DNA of 5,529 nt from Coriobacteriales bacterium (GTDB lineage Bacteria; Actinomycetota; Coriobacteriia; Coriobacteriales; UBA8131): positions 1 to 5,529 of the forward strand of contig JAISJA010000064.1 of assembly GCA_031261765.1 (NCBI GenBank), read 5' to 3'. How positions within the stretch are numbered: position 1 is the stretch's first letter; every line of letters begins with the position of its first letter. Under the pieces are notes generated by a model, which saw only the letters and a list, made by a program, of their open reading frames with translations, had not been told where the DNA came from and did not search any database. This document shows, in pieces, positions 1 through 4,911 of this stretch. The position numbers were made by a program, and so were the translations under genes.

Positions 1-225
1 GGCCTGGAGTCTGCCTATTCGGCAACCGTAGGTACCTTGCCAAGTGGGAGCGGTACGTATTCCACCATTGCCCCTCTGGCAGACTATCTGTTGCCGGGCC
101 TTGGCGACAGCCCCATATCTACCGTGGCCGCCGGCTTCATAGGCGCCATAGTCGTCGCGGCGGTAGTCTGGGCCGTGGCCACCGTGCTGGTAAGGCATCG
201 GAAGACCGCAAATGGAGCAAACTAA
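1..225 (+). CDS. C-terminal fragment of PDGLE-domain ECF cobalt/nickel transporter subunit (CbiM/NikM tail or CbiN/NikN-like)
   Basis: The reading frame is open from the first base, so the gene starts outside the window; 74 residues and a TAA stop are visible. The fragment begins with Gly-Leu-Glu, which fits the end of the PDGLE motif that names this domain. Next come an extracytoplasmic-looking stretch with ADYLLPGLGD (residues 27-36), a single hydrophobic segment (about 40-64), and a basic cytoplasmic end, RHRK. PDGLE domains are known either as the C-terminal part of fused CbiM/NikM substrate-specific proteins or as separate CbiN/NikN-type small subunits of group I ECF transporters for Co2+ or Ni2+; which form this is cannot be decided without the upstream sequence. 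The immediate cbiQ and cbiO neighbours support the assignment. The last 14 nt overlap cbiQ, suggesting translational coupling. An internal TTG at 37 is not a credible start because the conserved domain extends upstream of it. Confidence 0.82.
   Translation, partial: GLESAYSATVGTLPSGSGTYSTIAPLADYLLPGLGDSPISTVAAGFIGAIVVAAVVWAVATVLVRHRKTANGAN
200..204 (+). promoter_or_regulatory. Ribosome binding site of cbiQ
   Basis: GGAAG lies 7 nt before the ATG at 212, inside the end of the upstream PDGLE-domain gene. It is a moderate Shine-Dalgarno match at good spacing. It supports the 212 start and the 14-nt gene overlap. Confidence 0.5.
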
Positions 226-934
226 CCAACGCATACATATAACCCCGCAGGCGCGACTTCTATGCGCGCTGGCCATAGTGGTGGGCGTAGTGGTCTCCAT
301 GCCGCATACGCTCTTCGAGGTCATCGCCATACTCATAGTCATAATCGCCCTTGCCATAGCCTCACAGGTGTCGATAAGGCGCATGCTATTACGCTCGCTT
401 ATTGTTATACCAATAGCCGGGGTCATGGCCGTGCTCGTGCCGTTGCGCTACGTGACCCAGTGGACATGGGCTGGCGTTGGCGCGGCATACGCAGGCGCTT
501 GGCCGCACGTGGCGGACCTCATTGCCACGCCGTGGCTATGCGAGCTTACGATGACGCTGTTGGTCGCGCTCTGTCCGAAGGGCGAGCTTCTGTACGCATT
601 AGAGAAGCTGCATGTTCCGCGTGTGTTCGTCATGTTGCTGACGTTTATATACAGGTATCTGGACGTCATGCGCGCACAGCTTACCGCGGCGCATCGCTCG
701 CTTGTTTGCAGGGCGCCGGCGCTTGGACGTCGCAGACGTGTTGTCCTCTATGGCAACCTGGCCGGTTCCATGATAGTGCGTGCCTATGATAAAGGCGACA
801 GGGTGCACAGCGCCATGTTGGCGCGCGGCTTCACCGGACTGCTGCCATATGGTCAGCTGGAACGCGCTGGCTTAAACGACGCGATTGCCGTCGTAGTGGC
901 CGCCTTGTTCGCGGTCGCGTTGGTATTCGTTTAA
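212..934 (+). CDS. cbiQ: ECF transporter transmembrane (T) component CbiQ
   Basis: This 240-residue protein is the membrane coupling subunit of an ECF ABC transporter. It links the substrate-binding CbiM/CbiN part to the CbiO ATPases in the cytoplasmic membrane; the likely cargo is cobalt, with nickel possible. Hydrophobic segments are visible near residues 16-30, 35-50, 62-78, 108-121, 137-150 and 223-240. The region HVPRVFVMLLTFIYRYLD (134-151) and the later GNLAG...VRAYDKGDR...MLARGF block (181-207) are typical of CbiQ. Ala-Arg-Gly at 204-206 is the conserved coupling-helix motif that contacts the ATPase. The expected first copy, around 161-172 (HRSLVCRAPALG), is not a clean ARG and is degenerate. 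Length matches the family. The ATG at 212 has a GGAAG ribosome site 7 nt upstream and overlaps the previous gene, and cbiO follows 20 nt after the stop. Substrate identity is inferred from neighbours, not from this protein. Confidence 0.9.
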   Translation: MEQTNQRIHITPQARLLCALAIVVGVVVSMPHTLFEVIAILIVIIALAIASQVSIRRMLLRSLIVIPIAGVMAVLVPLRYVTQWTWAGVGAAYAGAWPHVADLIATPWLCELTMTLLVALCPKGELLYALEKLHVPRVFVMLLTFIYRYLDVMRAQLTAAHRSLVCRAPALGRRRRVVLYGNLAGSMIVRAYDKGDRVHSAMLARGFTGLLPYGQLERAGLNDAIAVVVAALFAVALVFV

Positions 935-954
935 TTCCATTACACTTAATATAT

Positions 955-1722
955 ATGACATGTAAAATCTCTTACGAACACGTGAACTATACGTATGCGG
1001 ACGGAACGCGCGCTCTAGACGACGTATCGTTTTCGCTTGCGCATGGCGAGCACGTGGCCCTGCTTGGCCCTAACGGTGCCGGCAAGAGCACGGCCATGCT
1101 GTTATCTAACGGGATACTAACGCCGGACTCAGGCGTTATACGCGTGGGCACCGTAGAGCTTGCCAAAGACACGCTTGTACAGATACGGCAGCGCGTGGGC
1201 CTGCTGTTCCAGGACCCGGACGACCAGCTGTTCATGACAAGTGTATATGACGACGTGGCGTTTGGGCCGCGTAACCAGGGGCTTGGCAACGACGAGGTGC
1301 AACTTCGCGTTACAGAGGCACTTGACGCCGTTGGCTTTGCCGGCGCGCCTGGCGCCTTCATACACAAGGCGCCACAAGAACTCTCATTTGGACAGAAGAA
1401 ACGCGTGGCGCTTGCAACGGTTCTTGCCATGCAGCCCGACTTCCTTATACTTGACGAGCCGTCATCTAATCTGGACCCGCGTTCCCGCAGGCAGATGATG
1501 AGGCTGCTGGACGGACTAGATCATACTATCATACTAGCAACGCATGACCTGGACCTTGCCTGGGAGCTTTGCCCGCGTACGATATTGCTGGACACCGGGC
1601 ACATAGTGGCGGACGGTCCAACGAAAGACGTACTAAGCGACGAGGCTTTAATGGACGCGCACGGGTTGGAGCTGCCGCTTTCAGCCAAGCTTGCGAAGTT
1701 TTCCGCCCTTGCTTCCGATTGA
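955..1722 (+). CDS. cbiO: ECF transporter ATP-binding protein CbiO
   Basis: This 255-residue ABC ATPase hydrolyses ATP on the cytoplasmic face to drive the CbiM/N-Q transporter. All nucleotide-binding elements are in order: A-loop tyrosines Y12/Y14, Walker A GPNGAGKST (38-46), Q-loop FQDPDDQLF (85-93, Gln86), signature LSFGQ (143-147) followed by KKRVALA, Walker B LILDEP (164-169, Glu168 catalytic), D-loop SNLD (171-174) and switch His197 in ATHD. The signature Phe145 replaces the usual first Gly of LSGGQ; such substitutions before GQKKRV are, to my knowledge, common in CbiO-type ATPases. FQDPDDQLF is typical of ECF A components rather than general ABC ATPases. The A component occurs as a homodimer in CbiMNQO systems. 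The ATG at 955 is preceded by an AT-rich 20-nt gap (16 of 20 A/T) without a Shine-Dalgarno, so translation may rely on the open, unstructured leader. A cobalt rather than nickel role is inferred. Confidence 0.93.
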   Translation: MTCKISYEHVNYTYADGTRALDDVSFSLAHGEHVALLGPNGAGKSTAMLLSNGILTPDSGVIRVGTVELAKDTLVQIRQRVGLLFQDPDDQLFMTSVYDDVAFGPRNQGLGNDEVQLRVTEALDAVGFAGAPGAFIHKAPQELSFGQKKRVALATVLAMQPDFLILDEPSSNLDPRSRRQMMRLLDGLDHTIILATHDLDLAWELCPRTILLDTGHIVADGPTKDVLSDEALMDAHGLELPLSAKLAKFSALASD

Positions 1723-1747
1723 GCGTAACGCAGGCAAAAGGTATCAT
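1719..1747 (+). promoter_or_regulatory. Candidate sigma70-type promoter upstream of the iron-sulfur protein gene
   Basis: TTGAGC at 1719-1724 matches 4 of 6 bases of the -35 consensus. After a 17-nt spacer, TATCAT at 1742-1747 matches 5 of 6 bases of the -10 consensus. The -35 box overlaps the cbiO stop codon. Predicted transcription would start near 1753-1755, at the ATG at 1754. This would separate the iron-sulfur gene and aro genes from the transporter operon. It is a pattern match only. Confidence 0.4.
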
Positions 1748-1753
1748 ATCTGT

Positions 1754-3118
1754 ATGGTTAAAAACGACGCGTACGAGGACGAAGTGAGCGATAACAACGG
1801 TATGAATCCGGAAGCTTGCCTGAATACGACCTTGCTTTCAGCACGTAACACGTGGTATAAGTCCGTTAGCGCCTGTTCGCTTTGCGGCAGGTGCGCTCCG
1901 CGTTGCGTAATATACGAGCGCGACGGCGATGGCGCGAAAGGCCAGAGCTTCGCCGCGCGTGCGGGGCTGAAGATGCTGGACGCGCTGCAAGGCGACGCTA
2001 CGCTAGAGGGCGTGCGGTCGCACGTATGGGAACTTATCCAAAACGATGAGGAAGTTTACCAGTTCGTGCGCAGATGCTGTTTGTGCAACCATTGCACGGC
2101 GTATTGCCCAAGCGGTCTGCGCGCGCCCGATACCGTGAAACCGTGGCGCCGTCTGTTCTTGCTAACCGGTGTTTTAGGTAATGCCGATAAGAGCATAATG
2201 GTCGATAACGAATGGAACATCTTCAGCGTGTACCGTGCGGTCTTTGGCATCGCGTATCCGCAGTTCCAAGACCTTGCCAGTGCTAAGCCGGGGCAGGCAG
2301 ACACGGTGTTTTTCCCGGGCTGTTCGCTTGTAAGCTATGCCCCTGACGTAGTTTGCGCGGTCGGTGAATGGTTTGACACGAACGGCTATAGGTGGGCGCT
2401 TTGCACCGACTGCTGCGGCAGCCCGCTTATAAGCGCCGGTTTGGCGGAGCGCTCGCTTGCGTTGCGCCAGCGTATACTGCAGCAATGCCTGGACGCCGGT
2501 GTGAAACGTGTAGTCTGCGTTTGCGCGGGCTGCGCCGAGGAACTTGAGGCCGTGTTCAGGGGACGCGTTCAGGTATTGCAACTGCCGCAGCTCTTATGCG
2601 ACGATGGAACCGGTCATGGTTTGGCCGCTGCTGGTTCGTCCGCCAATGGCCCGGATACCGTAAAGTTGCCGGATGCCGATACGGTCACATATGCCATACA
2701 TGACTCCTGTCATGACAGGGCCCAGGCAAGTGGGTCTCCGCTACGCCATATGTTGCAAGACGCCGGCGCACGCCTCGTAGAGCTTGAACATAGCTGTCGC
2801 AACACGACATGCTGCGGCGCGGGCGGCGCCGTACCGGCATATGACCCGGCGCTAAGTAAAGAGCGCGCGGAAGGCATAATGCTATCGGCGCAAGAGGCGG
2901 GGGCCGACGTGCTTATCACAAGCTGCCCTACGTGTAGCTACACCATGGCGCAATACGCGCTGGACGCGAACGATGCGTCGCCGTTCAAGCGCGTCGGGTG
3001 CAAACATTACCTGGAACTTATGTTTGGCATAGATATAGACTGGCCACAGGTGTTCGCAAATCTGCAGGATATGTGGACCGGCGAGTACGGCGCCTGGGTC
3101 TACGAACAGCTTACTTAA
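1754..3118 (+). CDS. (Fe-S)-binding oxidoreductase subunit with two CCG domains (HdrD/GlpC/GlcF/LutA-like)
   Basis: The product, 454 residues from the ATG at 1754, is a soluble electron-transfer subunit. The N-terminal part has two CxxCxxCxxxC motifs for [4Fe-4S] clusters: C41-C44-C47-C51, and C108-C111-C114-C118 followed by Pro. Two cysteine-rich CCG domains follow: C190, C220-C221-G222, C257-C260; and C319, C353-C354-G355, C391-C394. The second fits the CX(31-39)CCGX(35-36)CXXC pattern well; the first is slightly shorter. This is the architecture of HdrD, GlpC, GlcF and LutA, which pass electrons between a partner (often a FAD dehydrogenase) and quinone, disulfide or another carrier. No membrane segment is visible. 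A variable linker at about 283-310 joins the CCG domains. No flavoprotein partner is present, so the substrate is unknown. Start choice is uncertain: 1754 has a distant AAAAGG (1736-1741, 12-nt spacing), 1802 is an in-frame alternative giving 438 residues, and the upstream TTG at 1691 would run far into cbiO. Confidence 0.85.
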   Translation: MVKNDAYEDEVSDNNGMNPEACLNTTLLSARNTWYKSVSACSLCGRCAPRCVIYERDGDGAKGQSFAARAGLKMLDALQGDATLEGVRSHVWELIQNDEEVYQFVRRCCLCNHCTAYCPSGLRAPDTVKPWRRLFLLTGVLGNADKSIMVDNEWNIFSVYRAVFGIAYPQFQDLASAKPGQADTVFFPGCSLVSYAPDVVCAVGEWFDTNGYRWALCTDCCGSPLISAGLAERSLALRQRILQQCLDAGVKRVVCVCAGCAEELEAVFRGRVQVLQLPQLLCDDGTGHGLAAAGSSANGPDTVKLPDADTVTYAIHDSCHDRAQASGSPLRHMLQDAGARLVELEHSCRNTTCCGAGGAVPAYDPALSKERAEGIMLSAQEAGADVLITSCPTCSYTMAQYALDANDASPFKRVGCKHYLELMFGIDIDWPQVFANLQDMWTGEYGAWVYEQLT

Positions 3119-3141
3119 ACCAGGGAGAACGATACGTTTAT

Positions 3142-3150
3142 GGAGGAGGA
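3142..3150 (+). promoter_or_regulatory. Strong ribosome binding site of aroC
   Basis: GGAGGAGGA ends 3 nt before the ATG at 3154, with its first GGAGG 7 nt away. It is one of the two strongest Shine-Dalgarno sequences in the window. It fixes the aroC start at 3154, since an upstream in-frame start at 2998 would add 52 unrelated residues lying inside the preceding gene. Confidence 0.8.
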
Positions 3151-3153
3151 CAA

Positions 3154-4326
3154 ATGCGTTATGTGACCGCGGGTGAATCGCACGGACGTGCGCTGGTTAC
3201 CATAGTAAATGACGTGCCTGCCGGTATAGCCATATCCGGCGCGCGTATAGGCTCCGACCTGGCCCGTCGCCAAAGCGGATACGGGCGCGGTGGGCGCATG
3301 GACATAGAGCATGATAGCGTAACAATATTAAGCGGGGTACGCTTTGGCAAGACCATAGGCTCGCCGGTCGCGTTGCAGATAGACAACCGCGACTGGGGCA
3401 ACTGGAGCGACCGCATGGCCACGGAAGGCGCCGCGCCCGCGGACCTGCAAAAAGAGCAGACGCCGCGCCCCGGGCATGCCGATTTACCGGGCGCGTATAA
3501 GATAGCCACAGACGACTGCCGTAACGTATTGGAGCGCGCCAGCGCTCGTGAGACGGCTGCGCGCGTAGCGGCGGGCGGCGTCGCTAAGGCTTTCCTCACC
3601 ACGTTTGGTGTGGAGGTTGCGTCATACGTTACGCGTATAGGCGACGTTGCCATGTCGTCTGAAGTCATAGAACGTAAGTCCGGGTTGTTCTCGCACGATA
3701 AGGTCGAGGCGTCAAGCGTCCGTTGTCCGGACGGTAAGGCCACGGGAGAGATGGAAGCAGCCATAGACGACGCGCGTGCTCGCGGGGTCAGCCTGGGTGG
3801 CTGGTTCAACGTCACAGCCACGGGGCTCGTGCCCGGCATAGGCGGTTACGCGAGCGCGGCAGACAGGTTGGACGGGCGCATAGCCGGAGCCGTTGTCTCT
3901 ATACCCGCCGTTAAAGGCGTGGAGTTCGGTCTGGGCTTTGAGGCCGGTAAAATGACCGGCGATAACGTGCACGACGCGATAATACGCTCGGCGGAGGAAG
4001 GGCGCATACAGCCAGTGCGCGCGACGAACAACGCCGGCGGCATAGAGGGCGGTATGACGAACGGCGAGGCGGTAATCGTGCACGCGGTCATGAAGCCAAT
4101 TCCCACCATGACTTCCGCGCTACGCACGGTTGACATGGCGAGTGGCGAGGCTGCATGGGCGTCAAAGGAGCGCAGCGACGTATGCGCGGTTCCGGCGTGT
4201 GCCGTCGTCGCAGAGGCCGAGCTTGCTATGGTACTCGCAGACGCGTACATGGACGCGTTCGGCCGCAATAACATGACAGACATACACGCGTCGTTCGACT
4301 CATACGTGAAGCGTATATCAAGATGA
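3154..4326 (+). CDS. aroC: Chorismate synthase
   Basis: This 390-residue cytoplasmic enzyme converts 5-enolpyruvylshikimate-3-phosphate to chorismate, the last step of the shikimate pathway, using reduced FMN. Visible signatures are AGESHG (6-11, conserved His10), the Arg-rich flavin/phosphate-binding stretch RRQSGYGRGGRM (38-49), RPGHADLPGA (105-114, second conserved His108), RNVLERASARETAARVA (123-139), NNAGGIEGG (292-300), KPIPTM (314-319) and RSDVCAVPA (340-348). The length matches the longer Gram-positive/actinobacterial form rather than the roughly 360-residue enterobacterial one. After GESHG the sequence reads IVNDVP where most members have an acidic or hydroxyl residue then Gly (for example EGVP), a small departure from the usual signature. 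The enzyme is probably monofunctional, as no flavin reductase domain is attached, so reduced FMN must come from elsewhere. A strong ribosome site precedes the start. Of its 23 Ile codons, 21 are ATA. aroK follows after 75 nt. Confidence 0.97.
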   Translation: MRYVTAGESHGRALVTIVNDVPAGIAISGARIGSDLARRQSGYGRGGRMDIEHDSVTILSGVRFGKTIGSPVALQIDNRDWGNWSDRMATEGAAPADLQKEQTPRPGHADLPGAYKIATDDCRNVLERASARETAARVAAGGVAKAFLTTFGVEVASYVTRIGDVAMSSEVIERKSGLFSHDKVEASSVRCPDGKATGEMEAAIDDARARGVSLGGWFNVTATGLVPGIGGYASAADRLDGRIAGAVVSIPAVKGVEFGLGFEAGKMTGDNVHDAIIRSAEEGRIQPVRATNNAGGIEGGMTNGEAVIVHAVMKPIPTMTSALRTVDMASGEAAWASKERSDVCAVPACAVVAEAELAMVLADAYMDAFGRNNMTDIHASFDSYVKRISR

Positions 4327-4347
4327 ACCTTATGGCGGCACAAACGT

Positions 4348-4387
4348 ACCGGCAAGCGAGCAAACAGGCAAACAAACAGGCGAACGG
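4348..4387 (+). other. T-free, CAA-rich tract in the aroC-aroK gap
   Basis: Forty consecutive bases on the + strand contain no T. The tract fills the middle of the 75-nt aroC-aroK gap and ends 14 nt before the aroK ATG. The transcript here would be U-free, A/C-rich and probably unstructured. No hairpin terminator or promoter is apparent in the gap. A role as an open translation leader is inference only. Confidence 0.5.
4361..4384 (+). repeat. Two-copy 12-nt tandem repeat before aroK
   Basis: CAAACAGGCAAA (4361-4372) is followed directly by CAAACAGGCGAA (4373-4384), differing at one base. It lies within the T-free tract. The copy number of two and the simple composition are compatible with slippage. 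No known function is recognised. Confidence 0.7.
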
Positions 4388-4401
4388 TTGTTACGAGCGG
4401 C

Positions 4402-4911
4402 ATGAGTGACGGGCATATAATACTGGTCGGATTCATGGGCTCCGGCAAGACAACGGTAGCGCATCATTTATCGCGTCTGTTGGACCTGCCATGCATTGAC
4501 GCCGACGCCGGTATAGAACAGGCTGCGGGAATGTCCATACCTGATATATTCTCCGCGGAGGGCGAAGGCGGCTTTCGCGGACGCGAGACGGCTTTCCTGA
4601 AGTCCATGCTGGACCACGAGCGATGCATATTGTCATGTGGCGGTGGTGTAGTCGGAAGCACCGCGAACCGCGTGCTGCTAAAACAACTTGGCCGTGTCAT
4701 TTATCTAGAAGTAAGCATAGACGAGGCCCTGTCACGGGTCGCGTCTTGCGATAATCGCCCCATGCTAACAGGCGCGAAACCGCCAGTGGACCTGTTCTGC
4801 GAGCGCGAGGCGCTGTATGATGAGGTCGCGGACATAACCGTTGACACTAACGGCTTGAGCCCGTGGCAGGTGGCACATGAAACGTGCAGGAGGCTTGGCT
4901 ATGAAGCTTAA
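4402..4911 (+). CDS. aroK: Shikimate kinase
   Basis: This 169-residue cytoplasmic P-loop kinase phosphorylates shikimate at the 3-hydroxyl with ATP, step 5 of the pathway. Walker A is GFMGSGKTT (10-18, Lys16). Shikimate-binding elements are D33-A-D35 with I38-E39, the GEGGFRGRE block (54-62, Arg59), and the triple glycine G80-G82 in CGGGVV. The lid-region arginine is R119 in NRPML, and R135 in EREALY matches the conserved Arg before Tyr. From RPML to that Arg there are 12 residues, about four fewer than I recall in E. coli AroK, suggesting a trimmed lid/helix. Length is normal for the family. The ATG at 4402 has only a weak GAGCGG upstream. It is the most upstream start in frame, and it places the P-loop at the usual position. 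The 3' end overlaps aroB by 11 nt, implying coupled translation. aroK rather than a divergent nucleoside kinase is secure from the shikimate motifs and neighbours. Confidence 0.95.
   Translation: MSDGHIILVGFMGSGKTTVAHHLSRLLDLPCIDADAGIEQAAGMSIPDIFSAEGEGGFRGRETAFLKSMLDHERCILSCGGGVVGSTANRVLLKQLGRVIYLEVSIDEALSRVASCDNRPMLTGAKPPVDLFCEREALYDEVADITVDTNGLSPWQVAHETCRRLGYEA
4888..4893 (+). promoter_or_regulatory. Ribosome binding site of aroB, inside aroK
   Basis: AGGAGG lies 7 nt before the ATG at 4901, within the last codons of aroK. This is a full Shine-Dalgarno at ideal spacing. It fixes the aroB start and supports the 11-nt aroK-aroB overlap. Confidence 0.8.

Noticed and set aside
262..789. 175-codon plus-strand frame inside cbiQ
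   Set aside because: Out of frame with the clear CbiQ protein; basic, His/Arg-rich shadow translation with no family resemblance.
905..935. Possible promoter before cbiO (TTGTTC at 905-910 with TTTAAT at 930-935)
   Set aside because: The -10 match is good, but the 19-nt spacer and 3-of-6 -35 match are weak, and the AT-rich gap makes chance matches likely.
1691..1753. TTG start that would extend the iron-sulfur protein 21 residues upstream into cbiO
   Set aside because: It would overlap cbiO by 32 nt, has no ribosome site, and the added residues show no domain; ATG at 1754 or 1802 is more likely.
2998..3153. Upstream in-frame start for aroC adding 52 residues
   Set aside because: The extension lies inside the iron-sulfur gene, and the chorismate synthase family begins at MRYVTAGESHG, where a GGAGGAGGA ribosome site sits just upstream.
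3140..3166. Eight-codon mini-ORF (ATG at 3140) overlapping the aroC ribosome site and start
   Set aside because: It arises from the purine-rich ribosome site itself, has no well-spaced site of its own and no attenuator structure; a regulatory leader peptide cannot be supported.
3220..3240. GCCGG/CCGGC inverted repeat early in aroC
   Set aside because: Only 5-bp arms with an 11-nt loop inside conserved coding sequence; expected by chance in GC-rich DNA.
3159..3839. 226-codon open frame on the minus strand opposite aroC
   Set aside because: Antisense shadow of a strongly conserved gene, rich in Ala/Pro/Arg/Ser with no recognisable domain.
4327..4401. Rho-independent terminator between aroC and aroK
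   Set aside because: No stable GC stem followed by a T run is present; the gap is largely free of T.
3846..4448. 200-codon open frame on the minus strand across the aroC-aroK gap
   Set aside because: Mostly antisense to aroC; the repetitive part simply reflects the CAAACAGGC repeat. No domain or ribosome site.
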